Below are positions 23,501-34,981 of a DNA stretch of 64,000 bases, piece after piece. The translations under genes were made by a program, and so were the position numbers. Source of the stretch: Anodontia alba (lineage: Eukaryota > Mollusca > Bivalvia > Lucinida > Lucinidae); NCBI GenBank assembly GCA_964016985.1, contig OZ024824.1, positions 124,074,077 through 124,138,076 on the forward strand, written 5' to 3'. The notes under the pieces are model-generated. The model saw only the letters and a list, made by a program, of their open reading frames with translations. It had not been told where the DNA came from and searched no databases. Each line of letters opens with the position of its first letter. Within the stretch, counting starts at the first letter, position 1.

Positions 23501-23694
23501 TTTTCATGTTCTGGCTCCAGATCGTCATTGAGCCATTTGCTTTGTTCAATCACAGTGTTTTTCAACATATGTGTTTCATTGGGATGTTTCACAGATGAGG
23601 TAAAGGACACTCATGTGGATCGAAAATACATTTGTCTTTTGTACTGCATTAGAATAAAGGACACGGTTTCGTGCGACTTAAATATTTTAAGACC

Positions 23695-23905
23695 CAACCC
23701 CCACAACAGTTTTTCTACTGGCCGTTCCGAAGTGGTTTCCTTGTTGCACATTTGTGTGTGTGTGTGTGTGTGTGTCTGTGTGTCTGTGATTTCATATATT
23801 GCGTTTGTGGTGTCCTTATTAGTTCCTCATCTCTCCTTCTTTTGGTGCCTCGGGAAGGCTGTGCTTCGTGTTTGTGGAATTTCTTCGGTATCTTCACTTA
23901 CATTT
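23695..23905 (+). mobile_element. Retroelement-tail relative with (GT)n
   Basis: TCTACTGGCCGTTCCGAAGTG and GGTGCCTCGGGAAGGCTGTG parallel blocks of the Penelope-like tail, and it ends ATCTTCACTTACATT. A (GT)n run lies at about 23753-23785. It belongs to a second tail subfamily also seen at 25075, 57435 and 61710. Confidence 0.5.
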
Positions 23906-24649
23906 TTTTATACTGAACCCCTTAAAGTACTTAAATCTTTTACAGTACACTGTAATTATGCTAACCTCTTAACTCCTAATAGTACTTAGCTTAAACTTTT
24001 ACTGTACTTAAGCTCGTCATAGTATTATCTTAAACGCCTAAAAGATTGTCAAAGAACTCATTACAGATAGGAAATGTAAGTCTCCATTTTACTGAGATCT
24101 TCATGATCATGTTTCTTCCTGATAATGTTTGCAACACTGCGTGCGCCCTCTAGCATCTAATTTTAAACGTCTTAAAATTCACTTCTAAACGCCGTATAGT
24201 ACTTATCTTAAAATCCTTACAATGATTACCTTAAGCTCCTTATAGTATTCATCATTAGCTCCTAATTGTAGACTCATTTTCAAGACCTTACAGTATTTCT
24301 CTTAAATTCCTTTAAGAACATACCTTAAACTCCTCCCAGTATTTATCTTAGACTCCTTTTAATAAGTTTCTGCAATTTGTAACGTACCTATCTTGAACCT
24401 TACCATAGTTATCGTAAACTCCTTACGTTATTTATCTTAAACTATTATACAATATAGTATATATTTTAAAGTCCTTACAATATGTATCCAAAGCTCTTTA
24501 TAGTTTTTATCTTAAACGATTGATAATAATAAACTTAAACTCCCTGTACTGTACTTATCTTAAACAGCTTATAATATTTATCTTAAACTCAATGCAGTTC
24601 TTAACGTAAACTTCTTACTGTACTCATGTAAAATTTTAACAATTCTATT

Positions 24650-25070
24650 TGACTTCCAGCTGATGTGTCTAAAAGTACTGACTGAGAGGCAACAGTGAAG
24701 ACTCAGTTAGGAGCAGTTTGATTGGTGTTTGACTGATTATTTTGGGCCCTACTGTCCGATTATTTATGGTATTATGCTAAAATACCATTATTGGATTGCA
24801 ATTTGAGGCTGGTTTATGGTTTACACCGAATTTTACAGAAAACCTGCAAGCAGATCGGATAACAGTGATGAACGTAATATTTACTGCCGGCGACAGCCAT
24901 TTGGATAAGATGCATTATGATGTAACAGATGGGAAGAGATGAATGTATTTAAATCATTTAAAAGACTGAAGAGATTCCTACATACAGATTGATCGCTATC
25001 GACGAAGAAAGAACAAGATCACAAAGTGAGTAAAACTTTAACACTAATGTCCATGGAAAACACCAATGAA
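24650..25070. other. No recognisable feature
   Basis: Unique-looking DNA right of the minisatellite, with short frames only. Confidence 0.4.
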
Positions 25071-25074
25071 AAGT

Positions 25075-25235
25075 GGTCGACAAGATTTTGGCTTGTCGTC
25101 GTACTGCAGTTCCGCGGATCAGAGGGTCCACACTATACAGCGATATATCTAGCATTTATTCTCATCTTCCCTCCTTTTGGTGCCATGGGAAAACTGTGCT
25201 TCATGATTTTGGAATATCATGGCTATCTTCACTTG
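25075..25235 (+). mobile_element. Retroelement-tail relative
   Basis: CTCCTTTTGGTGCCATGGGAAA, CTGTGCTTCATG and ATCTTCACTTGTATG match the subfamily at 23695. It is degenerate and without coding capacity. Confidence 0.45.
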
Positions 25236-25594
25236 TATGTTTGTACAGTGTGTGCCTATGGTAGTGGTCTTTTCAATGAATTATTTGCCCAGTTATTTTA
25301 GGAGTTTTCGACATTTAAGGGATCTTTGTGTTATTGACTCTCTGAGCCTTAAGTGCACTGTGAGTATGCATAGCGATGGTCTCTACGTATGCATGTGCTT
25401 GTCGTATTTTCGCTGAATAATCAGTTCTCATTTGTGAGGACTTTTGTGTTACTAGAACATGTGGTGATTATTCTATCGGCGCTTTTCCTCTACACCATAT
25501 TTGACTGCTCAGTCCTGTTTTTATAATACAATGTGGATATACATAAGATAGTATCGTTTAAGTATGTTGAGCAGAAAACGTGGCTACAGTGGTG

Positions 25595-25860
25595 ACACCG
25601 TTTTTCTTGTCCGTTTGGGGTGCGTTTTGAAATCGTTGCATAACGTTGCGTTTCGACAACGTTTCTTGTGTTTCATATCGTTTTGGCCAATCAAATTACA
25701 GAGCAAAGCGTTTCATTCAAACGCTAAATTTGCACATGCGCACTGAAGAGATACGAACGTTTATCGAAACGCTTTTCACCGTTTCGGCCAATCATCTGGC
25801 CTTATCGAAACGCTGTTTTCCGTTTTGGCCAATCATTTGACCGTTTGGCACCGTTTGTAT
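25595..25860. repeat. Inverted CGTTTCG / CCAATCA-rich repeat
   Basis: GAAACG and CGTTTCG phrases alternate with three TTGGCCAATCA-like blocks. A related arrangement at 31490-31680 has GATTGGCTAA blocks. It is probably an old foldback element. The CCAAT-like words need not be functional promoter elements. Confidence 0.45.
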
Positions 25861-26099
25861 TTATAGACTAATCGAATAATAAATACCTATTGGACCGTAT
25901 TAAAAATCATTACAAATCTTCTTTACAACTGAAGTAATATGAATTTACGTATTAAAATTGTTTTTATTTCATTGTATTTTAACAATTATAATTGAGATTG
26001 TTTCATATTTTCAAAAGAATTTACATGATTCATTTTTTTATAAAACAATTACAATTGAGATAGATTCATATTTTCAAAAGAATTAACATGATTGATTAT

Positions 26100-26580
26100 T
26101 ATATTTTGTGAAGCCCAATATTTTCACACTACAATCATGATAATCAGTTTCTTTTGACAATTAAATGTTTTAGCGCTTAGTGCTCGGTATAACATTTTAA
26201 ACAGATCACATTTTGAAGGGTTTTTTTCTCTCTGTCTCTCATTTATTGGATCATATTAAAACCACATATTTTACAAAAAGATAATATCTATCTACGTATT
26301 TTTTATTTTATTTTATTTTTTTTTTTTATTTTATTTTATTTTTTATTTTTTTATTTTTTGTCGTTTTCTGTTCTTTTTTTTTTACTTTTTTTTTTACTTT
26401 TTTGCTAAAACATTTTTTATTGTTTTATTGAGATAATTTTCTATTTCCAAAAGAATTGTTATATTTGGTGAAGCCCAATATTTTCACACCACAATCAACT
26501 TGTTTTGACAGTTAAATGTTTAAGGCTTATGAGTACTCTGTATAAAATTTTCAGCACATGACATTTTGAAGTATTTTTCT
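26100..26580. repeat. Direct duplication around a T-rich core
   Basis: GTGAAGCCCAATATTTTCACA occurs at about 26110 and 26469. Each copy is followed by a GACARTTAAATGTTT phrase and an ACATTTTGAAG phrase. The space between is T/A-rich (26290-26405). A separate short duplication (TTCATATTTTCAAAAGAATT) lies at about 26003 and 26066. Confidence 0.6.
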
Positions 26581-26619
26581 TCCGTTACCTTATAAACAGG
26601 TGTCGGCATTTCATACATA

Positions 26620-26977
26620 CAGTCGAACTTCGATGGCTCGAACCCCTTTGGGACCATGAAACTTTGTTCGAGACAGCGGTAGTTCGAGCCACGGAGGGTT
26701 ACTATTAGTGCCATACCAGGAGGCATAATGGAGATAATCGTGGGATATTTTTTCGATGTTCTATATTATAAATGTATATTGTGTGTACTCATTAGAATCG
26801 CCTCATCTAAGCGATTCTAATGAATGCACGCAGCATACATTTGCAACATTAAAAGAAGAAAATTTCTCTAAATTATCAGTATATCGTATTTGGAGGAAAT
26901 CCATGCGGACTCAATAACGTGTTCGACTCATCCATGGTAAACGAACCATCGGGGTTCGAGCCATTGACGTTCTACTG
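26620..26977. mobile_element. pogo/Tigger-like MITE with TA duplication
   Basis: Starts CAGTCGAACTTCGATGGCTC and ends GAGCCATTGACGTTCTACTG, forming terminal inverted repeats, with TA on both sides (26618-26619 and 26978-26979). Such CAGTCGAAC-type ends with TA duplication are typical of pogo-group elements. It carries an inner foldback (about 26770-26840, around ATTAGAATCGCCTC) and has no transposase. Confidence 0.75.
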
Positions 26978-27859
26978 TATTATCTCCACAGTATATGACT
27001 TCCTATGCAAATTGTCTTCAGTCGAGAGCAGTAATTTGCCTGAACTGTCAAAACCTGTTTTATGGGAGAAAATAAGAAAAAAGTTCATGAATTTGTCATC
27101 TGCTGAGTTAGCCCAGAGATAAAGGTTCAACTGGACAACGAACCGTTGACGTAATGTATTTTGTTGGCGATTTGTGTAGGTTCAGATCAGACTGCGCGGA
27201 AATGCCGGTTTACCTTGGTCTAAGCTGGTCTCAAATACCATAAGGTCGTTTCTCATTTCTTTTCGAAGGAGCTCATATATATAATCAACCAGATCAGCTT
27301 GCGCAGCGTGATCAAGATCACAGATTTTCGTTCTGCACCAAACTGAACTACGTCAAACCTGTGAATTGCTATTATTGTTTTAGATAATATTCCTTTTTTA
27401 ATGAAATGTGCACTGTCGTTTAGAAAAATGGTGCTGGAACAGATTATCTGCATTACTGAAATTTATTGCTAGAATTAAGTATCATCAATATTAATCCTTT
27501 CATTAGATCCTTATCAAGTGAAAATCTCCCTCTCAGCATATGTGTTACTCAGATCAGAGTGCGTTACGCAGTCTAGTGCATATTGGTGTCCACTCAGTTC
27601 ACTGATTAGGTATTAATAGTATAAAATACTGAAATACATGAATCGCACAGTAGCCAACTTATACACAGACTGATCAGATTTATAAAATATAAATAGGTTT
27701 ATTTGTACTTGTATGGACCTTTCTTTTTCAAATACGATGCACTGTGCACATTGTGACAATTATGTGGTCAGTCGGCAAATAACTTGCTAGAGGGCTTCCG
27801 TGAAAGTGTATATTTCCACTATGAAAACATTTTTGGTATGATTATGCAAAACCTTTAGC

Positions 27860-28470
27860 ACGCAATATTTAGCAATATTTAAATATTAGAAGACGACGTG
27901 CTGGATTAACAGATCCCCCAAATGCAACAAATGTATGGACGAATAGCAATTACCAAGATCAGAATGCGCGGATGCACATTCTTATCTAGAATTTTGTATG
28001 CTGCAAGCTATACTTAAATATTCGAAGACCACGCGCTGGAATATCAGCATATCATATCGAATAAAAACATGTACAGACGAACTGCAACGAATCAGATCAA
28101 AATGCACGGATAAACGAACTAATTTAGAAGTTCGCATTTATAGCACGCTATATTTAACCCATTATAGTCCGGAGACCCCTAAAAGGGTAATTGGCAAACA
28201 GTGGAGACCCAGATAAGATGCCGCAGAACGCGGCATCTGATAAGGGTCTCCACTGTTGGCAATTAATTCAACCATGTGTTTCTCTGAATATCTAAATAAT
28301 ATAGGCTGGCATACCTAAACTCGAAATTAGAATCTTCCAGTATATAGTGTGGATGGGTTCATTCAGTACAATAAGTTTAATGTTAGAAGATGATGTGCCA
28401 AACTATTGGCAAATCGTATCGAATAAGATGATCAGAAACGAACCAGATCAGAGTGCGCGGATGCCCTATA
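27860..28470. repeat. Degenerate ~140-bp tandem units
   Basis: Units near 27870, 28005 and 28330 share GAAGAYSACGYGCTGGA-like phrases, an ATCRTATCGAATAA-like phrase and CCAGATCAGAGTGCGCGGATG-like phrases. The copies are poorly matched, so the period is approximate. Confidence 0.4.
28157..28264. repeat. Long hairpin repeat, GTAGACCC family
   Basis: AACAGTGGAGACCCAGATAAG pairs with a complementary arm ending GGGTCTCCACTGTT. The extended left flank (CCGGAGACCCCTAAAAGGG) is shared, inverted, with the copy at 62110-62228, which suggests a mobile unit longer than the hairpin itself. Confidence 0.75.
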
Positions 28471-28510
28471 TTTATCATATAGTGACCAAAAATCCCAACA
28501 TTCAGCATAA

Positions 28511-28781
28511 CATTACGAAAACATGCCTATTCAAATATATAGAAAAGTTCACCTCCAAAAACAAAACAAAAAAATCAAATAAAAAGACTCTGATATTTTT
28601 TATATTTCTGCTCAAAACATAGATTGTGGGTACTCGTTAGAACCCCCTCGGCGAGGCGGTTCTAACGAGTACCCACAATCTATGTTTTTAAGCAGAAATA
28701 TGGAAACTAATGTGTACCCCTGTAAACCCAAGTTTTACTATATAAAAGTGGGGTTTATTATATAGGTATGTTTTTGTGATG
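28511..28781 (-). mobile_element. Foldback MITE, CATYACGAAAAC family (copy 2)
   Basis: Starts CATTACGAAAACATGCC and ends TATGTTTTTGTGATG. The central palindrome spans about 28617-28685 with GAACCCCCTCGGCGAGGCGG at its centre. It is reversed relative to copy 1. Confidence 0.88.
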
Positions 28782-28939
28782 AATATCTCGGGATGTGGAT
28801 GATCTACTTACATGTAAATGTAACTAATCGGTTTATACTAACACGCTTGTGCATTATCACATCATACATGCGCAGGAACCATGGTATAACTAATGCCCTG
28901 TGACTGTATTTATTTTTGAACTTTCACTTGTAGGCTCAT

Positions 28940-28943
<4 letters not shown>

Positions 28944-28993
<50 letters not shown>
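28944..28993. repeat. (CA)n microsatellite
   Basis: About 25 pure CA units. Confidence 0.97.
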
Positions 28994-28995
<2 letters not shown>

Positions 28996-29341
28996 AAACA
29001 AATACGTTGTCTATGTCCCAAATCTTTTAATATTTTGTTAACTTCTTTCAATCTTTGTTTCTTCCAATGACTCACATGGCATCAAGGTTATTTTTCATTT
29101 TTACAGTGAAAATTTAAAATTGAACAGAACATTTTAAAATCACCATGGGAATATTTAAGCTTTGCTTTGATTTTTTTTTCTGTGGAATGCAAAGCTTTTT
29201 AGCTATGGATTTCACCGGCCAGTAGATTTAGGATAGTCTGACATTAGATGAATGACAGGTATTATCAGATGATTGGCACGTCTTATCAGGTGAATGACAT
29301 ATCATATCCGATAATATAATAGTTCTTTACAGGATTTAAAA

Positions 29342-29342
29342 A

Positions 29343-29374
<32 letters not shown>
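29342..29374. repeat. Poly(A) run
   Basis: An uninterrupted A-run of about 30 bases. Confidence 0.9.
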
Positions 29375-29375
<1 letters not shown>

Positions 29376-29604
29376 CACTTAAAATATTAAGAAGTATATA
29401 TATATACAAAGTTTCGAATATTTCCCTTCTTTAAAATGCGTACTGAAAGTATTTCTGCCAGGTTAGCAAAACAAAAACATTTTATTGACTGTTTCAAACC
29501 AAAAATTAATGTATAACGTTTGTCTATATAGACAAATTGGTAATTGACGTAAATTAACGCTAAGTAATGTCATGCGTTTGTTAACGTACGTGACGTTACA
29601 ATTG

Positions 29605-29658
29605 CTATGCAACAGTCCTGATGAGCAGAGCGAAACGCGTTGACAATTTTATGCATAG
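29605..29658 (+). ncRNA. Type I hammerhead ribozyme
   Basis: All core elements are in order: CTGATGA at 29618-29624, a 2-bp stem II (GC-AGA-GC, 29625-29631), GAAA at 29632-29635, a minimal palindromic stem III ACGCGT (29635-29640) and cleavage position T29641. Stem I forms from CTATGCA (29605-29611) with TGCATAG (29652-29658) plus GTC (29615-29617) with GAC (29642-29644), leaving asymmetric internal loops. A two-base-pair stem II and a palindromic stem III are typical of hammerheads linked to Penelope-like and retrozyme-type retroelements, which may cleave as dimers. A perfect outer repeat, TGACGTTACA (29591-29600) with TGTAACGTCA (29682-29691), encloses it. Confidence 0.85.
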
Positions 29659-29696
29659 TTATATTTAAATAAATCAAAACATGTAACGTCAAACTT

Positions 29697-29828
<132 letters not shown>

Positions 29829-30134
29829 CTAACACATTTGGGATGTCAGAATGCAATGCAAAATAATCTTTTCAGATTTTTTTTCAACACTTAGCACTCT
29901 GGGTAATATTTTCAGCAGACAACATTTTAAACTATCACAAATTTTCTTTTGAAAAATGCTAATAAATGAGATATTGAAGAAACCATTTAGGACACATATG
30001 TGTAAAATACAACATACATGTAGATATAGAAATTTTTGAAATGGGGTAAATAATACAAATGCTACTGAAGGTAATTTACAAACGAAATTATTCAGATATA
30101 TTGTAGTAAAAAAGAAATGATACCTGCTTATCAT

Positions 30135-31075
30135 TATTTATTTTTATTATTATTTTTATTATTATTTACATGAATGACAATGAAAGCTTAAAATCAATCA
30201 CATTTATAGCTGAAACTTGTGCAATCCACACAGGGTGATAAATATATTCCCTAACCACTGCCAACTTGATTTATGCATCAAAATCTCAATACATGTTTTT
30301 GATAATGGATAAGAAAGAAAGAAAGAAAAAGAATATCCTTGGAAATTATATGAATTCTGAATTAAATTTCTTATGGAAATTAATGAATTAAATTTGATTT
30401 TTTTTTTTTTCACGCAAAAAACATGAAGGTACTTTGAAATTTCATCCCAAATGAAAGAAATTAACAAAGATACACTTATGAAATTTCTATCCAAATATAA
30501 ATAAAGAATAATATGACTTCCATTATGTCTGGTGTTGTCTAAATTACCATGACTGCAACTACTACTTACAAATATACAAGCAATAAATCCATTAATACCT
30601 CATTGGTTTTTTTCTTATCCAATCAGATATAAGCCAAAAAAGATTTGGAGGTGCACCTGCATGTCATTAAACTTCCAATAAACAATACATGAAATGAGTA
30701 TTTCCCGTATCTCATCCTCCTTAAGCAATACATAGGTTAGCTAACATTATGTTACATTTGAAAGATCAAAAGATAACATTTAGAACAAAAGGAAAAAGTA
30801 TAATAAAAAAAAATTAAAATGTAAATATTAAATAAAATTGAAAAATATCACACATTAATTACACAGTACTCCAGATTCATGTAGCATAGAGTATTTAATG
30901 ATAATTAATATGAGTCTTCATTTCTCCACTAAAATAATTTTGTTGTGGATATTTATTAGAATTGTCCGACTGAGGCAAATATTAAGAAAACGCAATCTTG
31001 AAAAGGGAACTCCCGTATACGGTAATATAGTAAAATGTTACATCTGCAAAACCGTGGCTTGAATAGATATATTTA
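30135..31075. other. AT-rich DNA without supported gene
   Basis: Short ATT-type simple repeats (about 30140-30170) and AT-rich sequence only. A fragment at about 29889-29935 resembles an arm of the CAGACGAC foldback family. Confidence 0.4.
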
Positions 31076-31079
31076 TTAA

Positions 31080-31322
31080 TTTATTATTATTATTATTATT
31101 ATTGTTGTTGTTACAAATATTACATTTCATTGATGAGACTCTAATCACTGCATTCAATATAATCCATAATCTAAATATATATGTACCTAGTGTTTGTCTC
31201 AGGTGAGCAAATAGTGTGCAACAAACAACTGTTACCTGACTGCACCAGCAAGCATAGAACCCTAGACTCCTGATCACCAGTCAGACTCGCACCCGACTGA
31301 GCTACAGAGTCCGGCCACATTT
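31080..31322 (-). mobile_element. tRNA-derived SINE
   Basis: Read on the - strand, the head GGCCGGACTCTGTAGCTCAG contains an A box (TAGCTCAGTCGGG). A degenerate B box (TCTAGGGTTCTATGC) follows about 40 bp later. A ~130-bp unrelated body leads to a 3' tail of AAC/AAT repeats (31081-31110 on the + strand). This order (tRNA head, body, short-repeat tail) fits a SINE. The broken B box suggests it is inactive. Confidence 0.6.
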
Positions 31323-31489
31323 TCTGTCTGTCAAACACACATTTCCCGTTTATTGCATCAGATACCCGTCACCTAAAAATTATTTCACTATTATTTTTAT
31401 TAATTTTATAAGTATTATTATTAGATGAAAGTGAAAAAAAATAGATCTTAAATAAATTGAGTCCGCGGGGTTTTGAATGACTAAACATG

Positions 31490-31680
31490 CAAACGATAAA
31501 ACGTTTGAAACCAGACACTGTTTCCGTGACAGCGTTTTCCGAACACTAATTTGATTGGCTAATATTCGAAACGCTTGAAACGTTTCAGAAACGATGATCT
31601 GATTGGCTAAAAATAAATACGATCGTTTTAGCGTGGTCCAAACGCTCCGTTTCCAAATCGTTATCAAGCGTTTTGCATGC
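31490..31680. repeat. CGTTT/GATTGGCTAA inverted repeat
   Basis: Two GATTGGCTAA blocks and several GAAACGYTTGAAACG-like words form imperfect inverted arms, matching the layout at 25595-25860. Confidence 0.45.
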
Positions 31681-31708
31681 CTTTCCGTGGACGAGAAAAA
31701 CAAAGACG

Positions 31709-32647
31709 AGTACTCGTGGCTAATTCTACTGTATGCCAGATTAAATGAAAACCAATAGTTGAACCACGGCGAGCCAAGCCAAAGGCATATCGTCCACTGT
31801 ACCTGGACCTATCTTGGTGTTCTCTTATCGAAAGTTCCATTCCGTAGGCTATGCCATGGTTCAACAAGAAAAAGTTCATTTAATCATATGAAAGCAGCGG
31901 AGGCCGTGCTTGCAAATTTCCACAGTCTGGTGTCCAGACTATATGCCTAGTTGTCAACCCAGTCATTGTCAATGGCTATGCTTCACTGTTTGATTGCACG
32001 ACAGCGGTTCGGGCCTCAGACTCAATGACTGCCTCTTCGTAAAACTTTAACCAGTGGGTTGGGGCTTGACGATATGTCTTTGGCTTGGCCCACCGTGGTT
32101 CAACTATTGGTTTTCATTTACTCTGGCATACAGTAGAATTAGCCATGAGTACTCGTGTTTGTTTATTATAGTGATTGATTGATTTTTATGTTTTCGCTTT
32201 GATGCATTGAATGAGTTCGGAGCCTTTATGCGAACCGATATTTTAAGTATTTCTGTATTAAGAGTACCATCGGGACCCAAGGTGAAGTTGGCTAGCTGTA
32301 AAAGTGCTTTGAATCCCCCGGTGGTTCACTCATCTGACTGTTCTAGGGCGGTGGTCCCGAAGTTGGTCTTGTTCTTTGTTGCTTTGTGGTTTGTTCTGCG
32401 GGGCGATTTGTTTTGTCTTACCTTTTGTTATTTTGTTCTTGTGGTTTTCAGTCCTTTTAGCATTGCGATTACCTCGTTTGGGGAAGTGAGATCTGCTCTT
32501 AGTGCTTTTTGTACGTTTGTTTCGATTAGTGTTTGTTTGGTTTTGTCTGTTTCCTGTTCCTCTTGGTGCCTGGGTTTCGTCTGTTTCTTGTTCCTCTTGG
32601 TGTCTGTGTTTGTAAATATGGCACTCCCTGGACTTTTCTCTTAAGGT
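31709..32647 (+). mobile_element. Composite of two opposed Penelope-like fragments
   Basis: An antisense fragment (31709-31797, with CCAATAGTTGAACCACGGCG) faces a sense copy (31936-32647) that contains the same block and the whole tail, to CTCCCTGGACTTTTCTCTTA. The ~140 bp between them are unrelated. The arms share nearly 90 bp in inverted orientation. The sense copy begins at the RT end (TAGTTGTCAACCCAGTCATTG). It has no catalytic region, and a short block (TCTGTTTCNTGTTCCTCTTGG) is duplicated near 32550-32600. Confidence 0.75.
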
Positions 32648-32797
32648 TTTGGTTTATAGCATAAAATACCCTTTTCCTGCCCGGATTTAACCATGTACGG
32701 AATTGTTATTTTTTACATTGTTGTCGAAAAAAAATGTTGTTTTTTTTTTGTTTTGTTTTTAAATAAAGAGAAAATGAAATTGATCTAAAAGCAAAAC

Positions 32798-32801
<4 letters not shown>

Positions 32802-32861
<60 letters not shown>
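32802..32861. repeat. (GA)n microsatellite
   Basis: About 29 pure GA units. Confidence 0.97.
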
Positions 32862-32865
<4 letters not shown>

Positions 32866-32869
32866 CTAG

Positions 32870-33548
32870 GTTATAGGTTAGTACTGGAACTAGTACGATC
32901 AACTTCCGTTCGTCTGTGGTCAGTTAGCGAAAATAGGCATAACTCTTGAACCGTATCAAATACTTTGAATAGCTTCCAAACGTAGATTCATTCCAGCAAG
33001 CTCTTGCCTGTGGGTTTACCAAGTTTCACTTTTCTGTGACCAAGGAAACGCTGATGCCATATGGGACACTTTGGTAACATTGACAAGAGCTAACCAAATA
33101 CATAACGGAATGCCACTTTTCAATGGCCAAAGCAACGCCGAGTTAAACGATATGACAATATGAAAATCGCCGTAGGTATTTAACCACATGGGATAATTGA
33201 TGAAAACTTGTACACACATTAATATTGACAGGGGACAGGACAGAAAACTTGACGATAGTTGATTGTAAGATTGATTCAGATTGATTGTTCAGTGTGTATT
33301 TCTTTCATCTTGAATACGTAACACGCAATGGGTATATTCAGCAGACGACAAATGAACGTTTATCAAATCATATTTTCTGAAAACAAAAACCAAATCCCAA
33401 AATGTGTTCCAAAATATTGGCTGCTGAAATGTTTAACAAGTATGCCAAGTATCAGAGCTAAACCTTTATATATAACGACCGATATATAACTACCAAACAT
33501 GAATTTATCTAAAATGAATTTGGAGCATTAATGTCTAATGCCACAAAC
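32870..33548. other. No supported gene
   Basis: Only short frames. A one-armed fragment of the CAGACGAC foldback family lies near 33325-33365 (GGTATATTCAGCAGACGAC). Confidence 0.4.
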
Positions 33549-33612
33549 TGTGTAGACCCAGATCAGACGTCGTAGAACGCGGTACCTGATCGGAATTTAC
33601 AAGGTCTGCATT
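33549..33612. repeat. Hairpin repeat, GTAGACCCAGATCAGACG family
   Basis: Left arm TGTAGACCCAGATCAGACGT. The right arm (GGTACCTGATCGGAATTTAC) is decayed. A short (TA)n follows near 33633. Confidence 0.6.
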
Positions 33613-34010
33613 ATACATCAGAATTTCTTATTATATATATATATATATATTTAAAGCGGTAAGAAACATTGTGCCAGGCGCACCATTCTATTTATTGTTA
33701 TTGTTTGTACTATTATGTTGAAGAAGAGAAACAAAATGACATTTTATGTAAAATTCTGCTATGCAAAAAATAAACTTTTGTCTGATGCAGTTGTAATGAG
33801 CTCTTTAAGAATCAAAAATGGACTTGTGCAATGACTCAGGCAAAAGAGTTTTCTGCGTACAAATGGTATGGCTTGGGTACCATTACCACAACTACATATT
33901 ATTGTTTAATAATTTCAACCTATTTGAGCTACCTCATTTAAAAATAAAACAAAAAAAAAAAAAAAAAAAAAAAAAATGGGTAGCTTAGGACCTTAAGCTT
34001 CCGTCATGCG

Positions 34011-34068
34011 GACAGCGAAGACTCTTATCAGACTGGGCGGATGCCAGACTGATCTGAGTTGTCGCAGG
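34011..34068. repeat. Hairpin repeat, GGACAGYGAAG subfamily
   Basis: GCGGACAGCGAAGACTCTTA and a decayed pairing arm (GACTGATCTGAGTTGTCGC). It is related to the better-preserved copy at 44728-44795. Confidence 0.5.
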
Positions 34069-34087
34069 GTGAACATATATTTTGTTA

Positions 34088-34412
34088 GGTAAACCCCCGG
34101 TGGTTTACTCTACTGACCGTTCTAAGGCGGTGGTCCCGGTGTTAGGCTTACTCTTTGTTGCTTTGTGGTTTATTCTACGAGGCGATTTATTGTATGTCTT
34201 ACCATGTGTCATTTTATTCTTGTGTTTTCAGTCCTTTTAGGATTGCGATTACCTCGCTTGGGAAGAGAGAGCTAATCGTAGTGCTTTTCGTACGTTTGTT
34301 CGATTTGTGCTTGTTTGGATTTGTCGGTTTCCTCTTCCTCTTGGTGTCTGGGAAGGGCTGCGGTTTGTGATTGTGGCACTCCCTGGACTTTTCTCTTACC
34401 TTTTTTTTGTCA
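34088..34412 (+). mobile_element. Penelope-like 3' tail, sense
   Basis: A well-preserved tail from ACCCCCGGTGGTTTACTC to CTGGACTTTTCTCTTACC and a T-run. It starts at almost the same internal point as the copy at 8531. Confidence 0.82.
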
Positions 34413-34622
34413 TGAGGTTGCTCATTTGAGGAAATCAACGTCTTTTGGGCATATGCAGACAGAGTCTGTCCAGTCTGTGTGTCCGCACCGTCTGCTTAAC
34501 AAATAATTGGTCACTGTTGTAAACATCAATATTTAAGGTTAATGGATACACTTGGTAGAATGTCCGTCATTTGTTTCAAGGGAGACTACTTTTGTGGCTT
34601 CTTTTTTATTTTCTGCATATTA

Positions 34623-34757
34623 AGCTCCTTCTGAAAATTATCTACTTTAAAAGGAAAGACTTTTCTGCCGAGCGGACCAAATTCTTTCCTTTTTAAAGTA
34701 GACCAAGGAAAATTCTTTTTCATTTTAAAGTAGACACCTTTTTTTCAGAAGGGAGCT
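34623..34757. repeat. Foldback element with TCCCTTCT ends
   Basis: AGCTCCTTCTGAAAATTATC at the left pairs with TTTTTCAGAAGGGAGCT at the right. CTACTTTAAAAGGAAAG and its complement lie inside. It sits about 150 bp upstream of the first coding exon of the Kazal gene. Confidence 0.72.
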
Positions 34758-34904
34758 AAAAACAATATTGACAGAGTTGCCTCCCCTAAAAGTGTATAAG
34801 TTCCCGCTGACAAAGACGTTGGTAAGAGGCTTAAATGCCCCTTGCTGTTCCCGTATGCCACGAAAAAATATTTTCGCATTTGCTACTTTTATTTATTTAC
34901 TCAG

Positions 34905-34981
34905 ATTCCCGAAGATGAAACCCTATCTTGCCTTGATGTGCATGGTTCTGATGCTGGCAACTCGAGCTGATGCCGTTGAAA
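34905..34981 (+). CDS. Kazal gene, signal-peptide exon
   Basis: ATG at 34915, then 22 codons and one base to a GTAAGA donor at 34982 (phase 1). A TTTATTTACTCAG sequence ending at 34904 looks like an acceptor, so this may be the second exon behind a non-coding first exon not identified here. The promoter was not identified. Confidence 0.82.

Larger units (their letters stand above)
17227..24640. repeat. ~46-bp minisatellite field with insertions
   Basis: The unit is approximately CTTATCTTAAACTCCTTACA followed by ACTCATATCCTAAATTCCTC and AAAGTT. It is clearest at 17800-18033 and 19863-20300 and increasingly degenerate toward both outer edges. Array DNA lies at 17227-18033, 19863-20462, 20975-21150, 21271-21568, 21835-22012 and 23905-24640. 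The gaps are the insertions listed separately. No coding function is seen. Confidence 0.8.

Noticed and set aside
17227..24640. Possible CRISPR-like or promoter array
   Set aside because: The repeat has no constant repeat/variable spacer structure. It is a eukaryotic minisatellite with decaying units.
25595..25860. CCAAT-box promoter cluster
   Set aside because: The words lie in inverted repeats with a second such block at 31490 and no gene follows, so a repeat origin is simpler.
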